A stretch of DNA of 64,000 nt from CBDFLS01 sp965249185 (GCA_965249185.1 CBDFLS010000002.1:248001-312000), one strand, 5' to 3'; positions 18,366 to 27,854 are shown, counted from the stretch's first letter. Numbers and translations: made by a program. The notes: generated by a model from the sequence alone, not told the origin.

Positions 18366-20671
18366 GCGAGACAGGAGGGCGTCAGCCTGCGGAGGCCACG
18401 CCACGCCCGCTCCGCACGCCCTGGCGACGCTCGCTCCGGACCAAGATCATCATCTGGTTCTTCGTTCCAACTGCGTTCATCCTGGCCGCCGTTGCCGCCA
18501 CCACGTTCTATGCCTACCAGGACGTGACCGAAGACCTAGTGATCGAGCGCGACCGGGACGTCACGCGACTCTCCGCGGCGCAACTCGCGGGCTCCCTGAA
18601 TGAATTCAGCGAGCTTCTTGAGGAAGTCAGCCGCGCGGTCGCGCCATCGCTGGTGGCGGGGAGTGGCTAGGCGGATAGCCTTCGGGACGCCTTCGGCCCG
18701 CTGGCGGTCTTCGATGGCGGCGTGCGTCTGCTGGATACCTTCGGCACCGTAATAGCGGTGGAGCCATCGGACTCTGACGCCCAGGGAGAGGACTGGTCGG
18801 ACCGCGAGATATTCCGCACCATCGTCCGCACGCCCCGTCCCGCCTTCTCCAACATCATCCCAGCCGGACCGGACGGCGGTGAAGCGGTGGCCATAGTCGT
18901 TCCTGTCATCGGCGCTCGAGGTGAGTTCCTGGGTGCCGTGGTCGGCATGTTCAAACTTGGCGCCACCTCGGTGAGCTCCTTTTACGGACGCATCGTCAGG
19001 CTGCGGGCGGGAGAGAGTGGGAGCGTTCACCTCGTCGACCAGTCGGGAAGGGTCATCTACCACTCCGATGTCAGTAGGACCGGCGAGGACTTCTCCGATC
19101 AGCCGGCGGTCCGTGAGCTGGCTGCACATGGGTCCGGGGCGATCCGCACAACCAGCGTCGCCGGAGAGGACATCGTGGCCGGCTTCGCTCTCGTTCCCGG
19201 TACGCCCTGGAGCCTGGTCACCGAGGAGAGCTGGTCGGCCCTGACCAGCGGCGGCAGGGGTTATCAGCGGTTCCTGCTCTTATTGCTGGTCATAGGCGTC
19301 GTACTGCCCGCCCTTATTGTCGCGATTGGTCTGCGGCGCCTAATGAGGCCCGTGGACCAGCTCATCGCGGCGGCTCGCGAGGTGGGCGGCGGCAACCTGG
19401 ATGTGAGTGTCAATCCCTCCAACATGGTGGGCGAGCTGGAGGTACTGACCACCGCCTTTAACCAGATGACGGGACAGCTCCGCGGGCTGGTAGGAGAGCT
19501 GGAGCAGCGTGTAGCCGAGCGGACCGGGGATCTGGTCCGGCGGGCCAGCCAGCTCGAGGCCGCAGCCCGCGTGGCCAGCGAGGCTGTGGCCATCCATGAC
19601 ATCGACCAGCTCCTTTCTCAGACGGTCGTTCTGATTCAGGATAGGCTCGGCTACCACAATGTGAACATCTACCTGATGGCGCCTGATTCAAACCAGCTTG
19701 TCCTGCGAGCGGGAGCTGGCGGCTATGATAACGAGGTGCCAGTGGGGACGGCGAAGGTCCATCTAGGGGAAGGGATAATCGGATGGGTAGGAAAGACCGC
19801 AGAGGCCATCCTCGCCAATGATGTCAGCCAAGAACCCAAATACGGTTCCGCGGAATCTTTGCACGGCATCAGAGCAGAGTTGGCCGTTCCCATCAAGTCC
19901 GGGGAGGAGGTTCTCGGGGTCCTGGACTCAGAGAGCACGGAGAGGGGCGCCTTCGACCAAACTGACCAGGTCACTCTCCAGACCATCGCGAACCTGCTGG
20001 GGGTAGCTATAGAGAATGCCCAGCTCTTTCAACAGACGCGGGAGTTGGGGGTGCTGGAAGAGCGGAACCGTGTGGCCCGCGAGATCCATGATACGCTGGC
20101 CCAGGGGTTTACGGGCATTTTCCTCCAGCTGGAGGCGGGTGAGCAGGCGTTGGAAGATAGCCCCGCCGAAGTCCCGGAGCACCTCAGCCGGGCTAAAAAC
20201 CTGGCCAGGGAGAGCCTCCAAGAGGCGCGGCGGTCGGTGTGGAACCTGCTTCCCCAGGCCTTAGAGGAGCGCTCCTTGGAGGCGGCCCTGCAGGAAGAGG
20301 TCCTTCGGTTCGCGGCCGTGGGCCGGGAGAATGCCTCATTCGGCATCTCCGGTAATAAGCGGGAGTTGTCCGCTGATGTCCAGACGACGCTTCTTCGCCT
20401 CTGCCAAGAGTCTCTTACCAATGTAAGGCGCCACGCCAACGGGAAGGAGGTCCATGTGGTACTCACCTTCCATCCTGATGCCGCCGGACTCATCGTTCAA
20501 GACGATGGCATAGGCTTCGACCTGGAAGCGGTGAAAGGTGACAAAGAACACAGTAGCCACGGTCTAGCGGGTATGGAGCAGCGCGCTCATCTCCTGGGGG
20601 GGGGGGCCTTCTCTGTAAAACCTGGTAAGGGCAAGGGCACGATAGTGGAAGCGAGAATACCCACGGTATAG
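18338..20671 (+). pseudogene. Membrane histidine kinase (Cache-HAMP-GAF-HisKA_3), interrupted by an in-frame TAG
   Basis: Start TTG 18338 follows GGAGGAGG and overlaps the lipoprotein end. Layout: TM1 about 37-59, extracellular Cache-like sensor, TM2 about 312-332, HAMP 333-385 with a coiled coil, GAF about 425-561, HisKA_3 with LEERNRVAREIHDTLAQGF (phospho-acceptor His near 584), and a HATPase domain with VQDDGIGFD and GKGKGT. Codon 111 (18668-18670) is TAG with the same frame open on both sides (AGSG-stop-ADSLRDAFG). It is either a nonsense mutation or a base error. An 11-G run at 20596-20606 lies in the ATPase domain. NarL-type partner to the next gene. Confidence 0.85.
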
Positions 20672-20711
20672 CGGCTGGAGGGGTAACGACCCCCGGAAGA
20701 GGTAGCCTGGG

Positions 20712-21356
20712 ATGGAAACCATCAAGTTGATGATTGTGGATGACCACGAGGTAGTGCGGGATGGCCTCACCACCATGCTGAGAAGACAGGAGGACTTTAC
20801 GGTGGTAGGCGAGGCCCGGAACGGTATGGAGGCGGTGGAGCGTGCCCGGGAGTTGCATCCAGAGGTGGTCCTCATGGACCTTCGGATGCCCGAGCTGGAC
20901 GGTGTAGAGGCTATGCGGCGTATTCGGTCGGAGAACCCTGATGTCAATTTCATCGTCCTCACCACCTATGACACCGACGAGTATATTTTTGACGCCATCG
21001 AGGCGGGGGCCAAGGGGTATCTTCTGAAGGACACCTCACGAGAGGAGCTTTTCAAGGCGGTGCGGGCCGTCCACACCGGTGAGTCCCTCATCCAGCCTGG
21101 GGTAGCCACAAGAGTGCTGAACCGCTTCGCCCAGCTTTCTCGTCAGGCATCCGAAACGGATGTGGTGTCACCCAGGGAGATGGAGGTGCTGCAGCTCATG
21201 GCAAAGGGAGCGCCGAACAAGGATATCGCCGCCACACTCACCCTCAGCGAAAGCACGGTAAAGACCCACATCGCCAACATTTTTCAAAAGCTAGACGTAA
21301 ATGATCGCACGGGAGCCGTGACCCAGGCGCTGCAACGGGGAATCATCACGCTCTAG
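20712..21356 (+). CDS. NarL/FixJ-family response regulator
   Basis: 214 residues. The receiver domain has acidic residues in LMIVDDHEVVRDGL, the phospho-acceptor in VVLMDLRMPELDG, and Thr/Lys switch residues in VLTTYD and LLKDTS. The C-terminal LuxR-type HTH reads SPREMEVLQLMAKGAPNKDIAATLTLSESTVKTHIANIFQKL. It starts 40 nt after the HisKA_3 kinase, its obvious cognate partner, and is followed by a rho-independent terminator. It should bind DNA on phosphorylation; targets unknown, possibly the neighbouring small genes. Confidence 0.95.
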   Translation: METIKLMIVDDHEVVRDGLTTMLRRQEDFTVVGEARNGMEAVERARELHPEVVLMDLRMPELDGVEAMRRIRSENPDVNFIVLTTYDTDEYIFDAIEAGAKGYLLKDTSREELFKAVRAVHTGESLIQPGVATRVLNRFAQLSRQASETDVVSPREMEVLQLMAKGAPNKDIAATLTLSESTVKTHIANIFQKLDVNDRTGAVTQALQRGIITL

Positions 21357-21383
21357 TTGCCGGTAAGTACGAGCCCATCGGTC

Positions 21384-21412
21384 AAAAGGCTGACCCCAGG
21401 GTCAGCCTTTTT
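21384..21412 (+). terminator. Rho-independent terminator of the kinase/regulator operon
   Basis: AAAAGGCTGACC (21384-21395) pairs with GGTCAGCCTTTT (21400-21411) around a 4-nt loop and runs into a T tract. The surrounding sequence is partly repeated at 21679-21734. Confidence 0.85.
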
Positions 21413-21440
21413 GCGTCGGCGTAATCAGTGGTTCTGCCGA

Positions 21441-21468
21441 TTACGAACGGGATGTCCCGGACTATAGT
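21441..21468 (+). promoter_or_regulatory. Candidate promoter of the 33-residue ORF
   Basis: TTACGA (21441-21446), 16-nt spacer, TATAGT (21463-21468). It sits 55 nt before the ATG at 21523. Moderate match only. Confidence 0.35.
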
Positions 21469-21522
21469 GACGGCAGGCACAGGTTGAGCCTGAGCCATAT
21501 GACTGACAAGGAGGAACCGACG

Positions 21523-21624
21523 ATGAAAACGTGGATCGTAGCAACCGGCGCTTTGAGGGTGGGCGCCCCCCTTCTGATTGCGGCGGGGCGCCGCCACCGC
21601 AAGGCTCGCCAACAGAGTGCTTGA
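21523..21624 (+). CDS. Small hydrophobic/basic protein, 33 residues
   Basis: ATG 21523 follows AAGGAGG with a 9-nt spacer. The product begins MKTWIVATGALRVG, has a hydrophobic stretch (APLLIAAG) and ends in a basic tail (RRHRKARQQSA). It has its own candidate promoter and lies between two terminators, so it is an isolated unit between two response-regulator genes. Resembles a single-pass membrane microprotein; no family recognised. Confidence 0.45.
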   Translation: MKTWIVATGALRVGAPLLIAAGRRHRKARQQSA

Positions 21625-21690
21625 GAGGGCCCATAAGCTGGCGCGGGCGTCCGTGCCAGCCTGGCCCATCATCCATAAGTACGATAGCCC

Positions 21691-21734
21691 CATCGGTAAA
21701 AAGGCCGACCCAACAGTCAGCCTTTTTACCGATG
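21691..21734. terminator. Bidirectional terminator hairpin
   Basis: CATCGGTAAAAAGGC(C)GAC (21691-21709) pairs, with one mismatch, with GTCAGCCTTTTTACCGATG (21716-21734). A and T tracts inside the stem suit termination in both directions. It is a diverged copy of the terminator at 21384-21412 with shared flanking bases (AGTACGA..CCCATCGGT). Confidence 0.75.
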
Positions 21735-21789
21735 CTGTACCAAGAGCCGTCCCGATTACGATGGATGGAGCCCCAACCTACTATGGGAA

Positions 21790-22191
21790 GTGAGGCCCGA
21801 CTGGGGCCGGAGGAAGAGGGAGTTGGAAAAGATCAGGGTGATGATTGTGGATGATAGTCCTCCGGTGAGGCATGGATTGCAGAGCATTCTTCGGCCCTAC
21901 TCCGACATGGAAGTCGTGGAAGAGGCCGCGAATGGGCGGGAAGCCATAAGTATGGCTGAGGAACTGCAGCCCGATGTGATTCTGATGGACGCCCAAATGC
22001 CTGAATTGGACGGTGTGGAAGCCACGCGCCAAATCAAGGAGCGCTGGCCCTCCATCAAGGTCTTGTTCCTTACGGTCCACTCCGGCTACGTGCCGGCGGC
22101 CATGGCCGCCGGGGCCGACGACTACCTGATGAAGGACTCAGGAAGGCACGAGCTGGTGCAAACCATCAGGGAGATGGGGCGTCGGGCATAG
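21790..22191 (+). CDS. Stand-alone receiver-domain response regulator
   Basis: 133 residues from GTG 21790; TTG 21823, just before the domain, is a possible alternative. Receiver features: RVMIVDDSPPVRHGL, phospho-acceptor in VILMDAQMPELDG, and switch Thr/Lys in FLTVHS and LMKDSG. There is no output domain, so it may act by protein contact like CheY or serve as a phosphate sink for the upstream kinase. It lies 430 nt after the LuxR-type regulator, beyond a terminator. Confidence 0.85.
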   Translation: MRPDWGRRKRELEKIRVMIVDDSPPVRHGLQSILRPYSDMEVVEEAANGREAISMAEELQPDVILMDAQMPELDGVEATRQIKERWPSIKVLFLTVHSGYVPAAMAAGADDYLMKDSGRHELVQTIREMGRRA

Positions 22192-22594
22192 AGCCGGGCG
22201 CCACGTCTCAAGGGCCAGCGCCGGACAGGTCGCCGGCAGTTCGCGAGGTTGGGCGAGGTATCTTGAGCCAGGACGCAGCCACGATCACTCCAATCCCGTA
22301 CAAAGTCAGCTAAGCGCCTGAGCGTTACAGCCGGGACTGAAATCCCTCAGAGGCCTTCACGATTTGACGGAACTTCGATGCGCTGGCGCATGGCCCAGTG
22401 GCCCCCTCGCGTTTTTCTCCACAACGCCGTCTGCGTAAAGCCTGCCGCCCTTTGTGAGCCTCGCCAAGCTAAGCTCATATCTCACGGCCCTCCAGCCGGG
22501 GCTGACCCTTGCCCAGCCGCAGGGCCCCAGGCTCATACCGATAGGGGATGCGGGCATCGGCTGAAAGGGTGAGCCTCTCTTCCACCCTTTTGCC

Positions 22595-22864
22595 ATGGCC
22601 GAATCGGCAACCTGCCCGATGTCGAAAGCAGGCCGCAGCAGTAAAGTCCGTACCAGCGAACTCGCGAACACGTATCCAAGGAGGAGTTTACACATCGACA
22701 CTTACGATCTCGCCAGCGCCGTTGACAGAGTCAAGGCTATCGTTGCGGCGCTGAAGCACTACTACGGTACGGAAAACTGGCTGGCGCTTCGTCGAAAGCT
22801 GCAGCCTGGTATCAACCGGCATCAAGAGGAAGTGAACCATCCGACCCAGTACCAAGACGAATAG
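22595..22864 (+). CDS. Small hypothetical protein upstream of the MMPL transporter; start uncertain
   Basis: The open frame encodes 89 residues, but only the second half looks protein-like (DTYDLASAVDRVKAIVAALKHYYGTENWLALRRKL). The best ribosome-binding site, AAGGAGGAG at 22678-22686, is followed 9 nt after AGGAGG by ATC at 22694, not ATG/GTG/TTG. So translation may begin at ATC, the true ATG may be mutated, or the start is the distant ATG 22595. No family recognised. It ends 39 nt before the transporter gene. From 22192 to 22594 I see no gene. Confidence 0.4.
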   Translation: MAESATCPMSKAGRSSKVRTSELANTYPRRSLHIDTYDLASAVDRVKAIVAALKHYYGTENWLALRRKLQPGINRHQEEVNHPTQYQDE

Positions 22865-22903
22865 ACAGCAGTCACCCGCTGCACAAAACACAAGGAGGAC
22901 GTC

Positions 22904-25162
22904 ATGACAAGCTCGAAGGCCATAAGCGACATGAAGGTTAGCCCGACCGCCAAGGTCGCGCGGTGGAGCGCCAAGCATCGTTGGTGGGTGCTAGCCGCCT
23001 CAGTCCTGATACTGGTGGCGGCGATGTTCGTCTCCGCCACCATAGAGCCGAAATTGTTAGATGAGAGTGCGTTTGCGGAAGGCGAGTCGGGTGAAGCGGT
23101 TCGGCTCCTGGAGGAGCGGTTCGATGAGGGCGGGGCGCCCACCGAGCAGCTAGTTTTCAGGAACCCTTCCTTGGACGTTAGCGACCCGGCTTATCGTTCT
23201 ACAGTAGAGGAGTTGTTCCAGGAGCTCAGGGCCCTGCCAGAGGTATCAGCCGTCATCAGCTACTACGAGACGGGCGACTCACGGCTGGTGTCGGCGGACG
23301 GGCACGTACAGCTCGTCCAGGTGGAAATAGCAGACAGCCCACGCTCCGATAACGATAAGATCGCTCCGGTCCTCGAGACCGTCTACGCCGCCCGCCCGGA
23401 GGCCACCGGCTTCTACATAGGCATGGCCGGCAACCTCTCGGTGACCAAGCAGTCAGAGGACCTGTCAGAGGAGGACTTGGGCCGCGTCCTCATAGTCACG
23501 CTGGTGCTCGCTCTGGTCATGCTGCTGCTGGTCTTCCGGGCCGTGGTAGCGTCATTGATTCCCTTGGCGCTGGCCATGGGAGCCATCACGACCGCCATGG
23601 GGATCACTGTGCTCGTGAGCCAGGCGTACTCACTGGCTGAAGGGTACGAAATCCTAGTCAGCATGCTGGGTCTTGCCGTGGGCATCGACTACTCGCTGTT
23701 CATCATCAGCCGGTTCCGTTACGAGCGGCAGGCCGGCAGGGAAAAGCTGGAGGCCGTTACCGTCGCCAGCAACACCACGGGCCGTGCGGTCTTCTACGCC
23801 GGCGTCACGGTGATGCTCTCCCTGGCTGGGCTAGCCCTAACGAACAACCCTGTCTTCACCTCCCTAGGTCTGGGCGTCATCTTCGTGGTGCTGGTCGCCA
23901 TCGTCGGCTCCCTCACCTTCCTTCCGGCGCTCCTTTCCGTGCTGGGCGACAACGTGAACCGGCTGCGGGTTCCGTTCCTGGGGAGGGCTAACGGTAACGA
24001 CGGCCTCTGGAGCGCCATCACGAAGCAGGTCTTGGCACGGCCCGCCATCTTTGCCACGGTTACGGTAGCGGCGCTCATCGCCTTGGCAGCACCGGCCTCC
24101 TCGCTGAACCTGGCTTTCCCCACCGGCTCCCAAGCCCTGCATGACGCCGTGGAAGCAAAGCAGGCAGTGGTACTCCTGGAGGAGCATTTCAGCGGCGGCC
24201 TCGCCATTCCCGCGCTCGTCGTCGTGGACGCGCCCGACGTGACCGCTCCCGAGGTCCAGACGTCGGTGGCCAGACTCGTCGAGCGGGTCGGCCAGGACGG
24301 GGCCTTCATTGGCCCCTTCGAGACCGTGGTGAACCCCGCCGGTGACCTGCTCTTCGTCCAGGTCGCGCTTGCTGGGGACAGGGAAGCCACGGAGAGGGCC
24401 GTGGACCTCCTCCGGGACGAGGTTGTCCCTAATGCCTTCGCCGACAGTGGAGCCCAGGCCTATGTCACTGGCAGGACTGCGGTCAGCATGGACTTCACCG
24501 ACGCCACGTACCAGTCGGTGCCCTACGTCTTCGCCTTCGTGCTGGGGCTCGCCTTCCTGCTGCTGCTGGTCATGTTCCGCTCAATCGTGATTCCGGTGAA
24601 GGCGATCCTCCTGAACCTCCTCTCAGTGGCAACGGCCTTTGGAGTGCTGGTGACGGTCTTCCAGTGGGGATGGGGGGTCAGCCTGTTGGGCTCCGAGGCC
24701 CCGGGCGTGATCGGAGCGTGGATGCCGGTAATCCTCTTCACCATCGTGTTCGGCCTCTCCATGGACTACCACATGCTGCTGCTGAACCGGATTAAGGAAG
24801 CCTATGACGAGGGATACAGCAACGACGAGTCCGTGTCCGTCGGAATCAGACTGACCGCAGGGCAGATCACGAGCGCCGCCGCCATCATGGTGGGGGTCTT
24901 CGGCACCTTTGCCCTCGGGCGGAGTATTGACTCGCAGCAGTTCGGCTTGGGCCTGGGAGTGGCGGTGCTCATTGACGCCACTATCATCCGCTCGGTGCTG
25001 TTGCCGGCAACTATGAAGCTTTTGGGCAAGTGGAACTGGTACCTGCCCAGCTGGCTCGAGTGGCTGCCGAAGGTCTCCTCAGCGGAGGGCGGGGACCGTC
25101 AGCCCGCCGCCGCCGCCGGCGAGTACGACGGTGCGACCGTCCCGGTGCGTATCGACGGGTAG
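22904..25162 (+). CDS. MMPL-family RND transporter
   Basis: 752 residues with a clear AAGGAGG site before ATG 22904. TM1 (about 27-47) is followed by a periplasmic domain, a bundle of five to six helices (VLIVTLVLALVMLLLVFRAVV onward, including the GIDYSLFIISRFRYER block with its conserved Asp and FYAGVTVMLSLAGLAL), a second periplasmic domain, and a second bundle with FGLSMDYHMLLLNRIKEAYDEG. This is the duplicated layout of MmpL/HpnN-type exporters of lipids or hydrophobic molecules driven by proton flow. The cytoplasmic tail is short. Substrate unknown. Confidence 0.92.
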   Translation: MTSSKAISDMKVSPTAKVARWSAKHRWWVLAASVLILVAAMFVSATIEPKLLDESAFAEGESGEAVRLLEERFDEGGAPTEQLVFRNPSLDVSDPAYRSTVEELFQELRALPEVSAVISYYETGDSRLVSADGHVQLVQVEIADSPRSDNDKIAPVLETVYAARPEATGFYIGMAGNLSVTKQSEDLSEEDLGRVLIVTLVLALVMLLLVFRAVVASLIPLALAMGAITTAMGITVLVSQAYSLAEGYEILVSMLGLAVGIDYSLFIISRFRYERQAGREKLEAVTVASNTTGRAVFYAGVTVMLSLAGLALTNNPVFTSLGLGVIFVVLVAIVGSLTFLPALLSVLGDNVNRLRVPFLGRANGNDGLWSAITKQVLARPAIFATVTVAALIALAAPASSLNLAFPTGSQALHDAVEAKQAVVLLEEHFSGGLAIPALVVVDAPDVTAPEVQTSVARLVERVGQDGAFIGPFETVVNPAGDLLFVQVALAGDREATERAVDLLRDEVVPNAFADSGAQAYVTGRTAVSMDFTDATYQSVPYVFAFVLGLAFLLLLVMFRSIVIPVKAILLNLLSVATAFGVLVTVFQWGWGVSLLGSEAPGVIGAWMPVILFTIVFGLSMDYHMLLLNRIKEAYDEGYSNDESVSVGIRLTAGQITSAAAIMVGVFGTFALGRSIDSQQFGLGLGVAVLIDATIIRSVLLPATMKLLGKWNWYLPSWLEWLPKVSSAEGGDRQPAAAAGEYDGATVPVRIDG

Positions 25163-25351
25163 CCGCCAGTCTTCGAAGCGTACGGCGGGACGTAATAGAA
25201 GAGTTCAAGGGACATGCGACAGGGAGATAAGAAGGGAGCCATGAGGGAAATAAGGGTTGAGGCAGTCGGCAGTGAAGGCGCAGAATCAAGGACCAGTCCC
25301 CAATACCTGTCTACGATTCCAGGGGAAGATCAACCAAGCTACGGAGGCGCA

Positions 25352-26344
25352 ATGAAGGCCATTGTCCAGAACAGGTACGGGCCGCCGCAGCGGGTGCTCA
25401 AGCTGAAAGAGATCGACCGACCATCGGTCGGCGACTACGACGTTCTGATTCGGGTGCGGACCACCAGCGTGAACACACCGGACTGGATAACGGTGGCTGG
25501 AGTCCCCTCCGTCCTTCGGCTCAAATTTGGGCTCCGGAAGCCGCGAACCCCAGTGCGGGGAAGCGATATCGCCGGGGTCGTGGAGGCCGTCGGCAAGAAT
25601 GTGACCGACCTCCAGCCCGGTGACGAGGTATTCGGGTCATCGTGGGCCGACACCCTCGCGACACCGGGCACGTTCGCGGAGCTCACTGTGGCTCCGGCGT
25701 CCAAGCTCACCAAGAAGCCCGCCAGCCTCACCTTCGAGGAGGCTGGAGCATCGGTCATGTCGGGCCTCACCGCGATGCTCGCCATGCGCGACGTGGGCAG
25801 GGTCGGACCGGGGACCCGTGTCCTGATCAACGGCGCGTCGGGGGGCGTTGGGACGTTTGCGGTGCAGATCGCGAAGGCGCTCGGTGGAGAAGTCACCGGC
25901 GTGTGCAGCACCAGAAACCTCGAGTTGGTCCGGTCCCTCGGTGCGGATCACGTCATCGACTACACGGAGGAGGACTTCACCCGTGGCGAGCGGCTCTACG
26001 ACGTCATTCTCGACAACGTGATGAACCGCGGGCCCTCGGCGACGGCAAGGGTGCTGACACCCACCGGGATGCTCATTCCCAACAGCATCGGGAACACGGG
26101 AGGCTTCTTCGCGGGCCTGCCGAAGATGGCGCGGGCGGCCCTCATGGGGCGAGGTTCGACCGATGTGCAGTTCGTCAAGGGTTGGGCTGTGAACCGCGAG
26201 AACCTGCGTGACCTCGCCGCACTCCTCGAGTCGGGGGACGTCAAGGTGGTCATCGACACGGTCTACCCGCTCAGCGAGGCCGCGAGCGCAGTCGCCCACA
26301 TGCTTGGACACCATGCCATAGGCAAGGTTGTCATCTCCGTGTAG
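25352..26344 (+). CDS. NAD(P)-dependent oxidoreductase, quinone-oxidoreductase-like MDR family
   Basis: 330 residues from ATG 25352, which GGAGG precedes by 6 nt; the open frame from 25214 upstream is not protein-like. GroES-like N-terminal domain (MKAIVQNRYGPPQRVLKLKEI, GSDIAGVVEAVGKNVTDLQPGDEVFG) is followed by a Rossmann domain with VLINGASGGVGTFAVQIAKALGGEVTGVCS. It lacks the zinc-binding Cys/His set of alcohol dehydrogenases, so it is a zinc-free quinone/enone reductase type. Downstream of the MMPL gene, possibly co-transcribed. Confidence 0.88.
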   Translation: MKAIVQNRYGPPQRVLKLKEIDRPSVGDYDVLIRVRTTSVNTPDWITVAGVPSVLRLKFGLRKPRTPVRGSDIAGVVEAVGKNVTDLQPGDEVFGSSWADTLATPGTFAELTVAPASKLTKKPASLTFEEAGASVMSGLTAMLAMRDVGRVGPGTRVLINGASGGVGTFAVQIAKALGGEVTGVCSTRNLELVRSLGADHVIDYTEEDFTRGERLYDVILDNVMNRGPSATARVLTPTGMLIPNSIGNTGGFFAGLPKMARAALMGRGSTDVQFVKGWAVNRENLRDLAALLESGDVKVVIDTVYPLSEAASAVAHMLGHHAIGKVVISV

Positions 26345-26402
26345 CAGCAGAGCGCGTTCTGAAGTGTGGGGTCCGGACGATGAGCATCAACGGGGGCCCT
26401 CA

Positions 26403-26657
26403 ATGAATGGACAGGACAAGGCCAAGATAGCCTGGTGGCTGAGGTGCGGAACACTGCGTACTATGTACGAGTTCCACGTAAAGGGGGTCCTCGCCAAGCG
26501 CTGGTCAGATTGGTTTGGCGGCTTGACGATACGCCATCAAGGAGATGGCACCACCGTGCTGGTAGGACCGGTAGTTGATCAGGCTGCGTTGCACGGTGTC
26601 ATGGTCCGGATCCGTGACCTTGGCATGCCGTTGCTGTCAGTGACGCAAGCAGCTTGA
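26403..26657 (+). CDS. Small conserved hypothetical protein
   Basis: 84 residues. The core (MYEFHVKGVLAKRWSDWFGGLTI...VLVGPVVDQAALHGVMVRIRDLGMPLLSV) resembles a small family I have seen in Chloroflexota and Firmicutes annotations that has no assigned function. An ATG at 26463 (residue 21) is an alternative start right at the core. Alternating beta/alpha pattern, no membrane segment. It sits between the oxidoreductase and the bactofilin-like gene. Confidence 0.6.
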   Translation: MNGQDKAKIAWWLRCGTLRTMYEFHVKGVLAKRWSDWFGGLTIRHQGDGTTVLVGPVVDQAALHGVMVRIRDLGMPLLSVTQAA

Positions 26658-26717
26658 CTCACCCGGAGGTACAGAGCCGGGCGGTAGCGCTGAAATCGTA
26701 GAGAGGGAGGCACTGAG

Positions 26718-27854
26718 ATGCTAAGAATCGAAACAAGCAAGGCGACGAGGCGGCTAGTCCTCGTTATCGGCCTGGTTATGGCGGCTTCCCTGTCTATTCT
26801 AGGGAGCGCCGCGTGTGCGCGGACAGCAGAGCATGACGAGGTGTTCCGAGGCGGCACGAGCGTCGACGTGGCTGCCGGCGATACGGTACCGAATGACCTG
26901 TTCGTCGCTGCTCAGTCCGTCACGGTAGACGGCACGGTCCAGGGAGACGTCGGGGCTTTAGCAGAGCGAGTCGTGATCAACGGAACGGTGGATGGAGACC
27001 TATGGACCGCGGCCCGGTCGGTTGAGGTCAAAGGTCGAGTCCACGGCGACGTCAGGGTCTTGGGAGACAGTCTTGTCGTCGATGGGAGCGTGGGAGGCAA
27101 CGTCCAGGGTGCCGCGGGACGGGTGGAGGTGGGGACCGAAGGCAGCGTCGGCGGTGACATCACGGTCTACACGGACCGGGTCACCCTCAAAGGCCGTGTA
27201 CAAGGGGACGTGGCAGGCACGACCGGCAAGTACCAAAACACCGGCACCGTGGAGGGCGAGGAGCGCATCAAGATCAAGCCGGCGGCCGAGGATTCGGCCG
27301 CCTCTGGCATCGTGGACTGGCTCTTGGGTCGAGGCCGCCACTTACTCGCTCTGATGCTGGTGGGAGGCGTGGCCGGCCTGGTCTGGCGCAGGTCCATCCT
27401 AGCTGTGGCGGATACCGTTAGGACGCGGCCCCTGGCAAGCCTGGGTGGCGGCCTTGTGGTTCTGGCCGGCGGATTGGCGGGCGTCATCCTGATACTCATC
27501 CTGATTGTCGTTGTCGCTACCGTGCTGGGACTGCTCGGCCTGGGCGGCCTAACGGCGGTCGCTGTCATCGGTGGGTTGCTGGTTGAACAGACGATTGTCC
27601 TGAGTATCGTGGCGAGCGCTTTCTTTGTCGCTGGTGTAGCAGCTAGCCTGGTCGTCGGGCGAGCGCTATTGCAGGAACGCTTCGACGGCAGTAGGCTCGC
27701 ATTCTGGGCCTGGCTGGGCCTGGGCGGACTGCTCTATGTGATAGCTGCCGGTCTTCCTTATGTTGGTTCATCGGTGCAAATTACAGTTGCGCTCCTCGGA
27801 CTCGGGGCCATAGGACTCCGCCTGAGGGCGCTGCGGCGAGTCCCCGGTAGTTGA
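26718..27854 (+). CDS. Membrane protein with an N-terminal bactofilin-like (polymer-forming) repeat domain
   Basis: 378 residues from ATG 26718, with GAGGGAGG upstream. A signal/anchor helix (about 11-33) is followed by a beta-helical repeat region (about 45-165) of recurring VTVDGTVQGDV, VVINGTVDGDL, VEVKGRVHGDV and LVVDGSVGGNV units. This is the six-residue-rung pattern of the polymer-forming (DUF583/bactofilin) fold. Four to six transmembrane helices follow from about 207. It probably scaffolds the cell envelope from the outer face of the membrane. Cargo unknown. Confidence 0.75.
   Translation: MLRIETSKATRRLVLVIGLVMAASLSILGSAACARTAEHDEVFRGGTSVDVAAGDTVPNDLFVAAQSVTVDGTVQGDVGALAERVVINGTVDGDLWTAARSVEVKGRVHGDVRVLGDSLVVDGSVGGNVQGAAGRVEVGTEGSVGGDITVYTDRVTLKGRVQGDVAGTTGKYQNTGTVEGEERIKIKPAAEDSAASGIVDWLLGRGRHLLALMLVGGVAGLVWRRSILAVADTVRTRPLASLGGGLVVLAGGLAGVILILILIVVVATVLGLLGLGGLTAVAVIGGLLVEQTIVLSIVASAFFVAGVAASLVVGRALLQERFDGSRLAFWAWLGLGGLLYVIAAGLPYVGSSVQITVALLGLGAIGLRLRALRRVPGS

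Noticed and set aside
18668..18670. TAG as a reassigned or pyrrolysine codon
   Set aside because: Many intact genes here end in TAG (for example pheS and the rnhA-moaC fusion), and no pyl genes are seen.
25214..25351. Upstream in-frame extension of the quinone-oxidoreductase-like gene
   Set aside because: A clear ribosome site sits before ATG 25352 and the extension lacks protein character.
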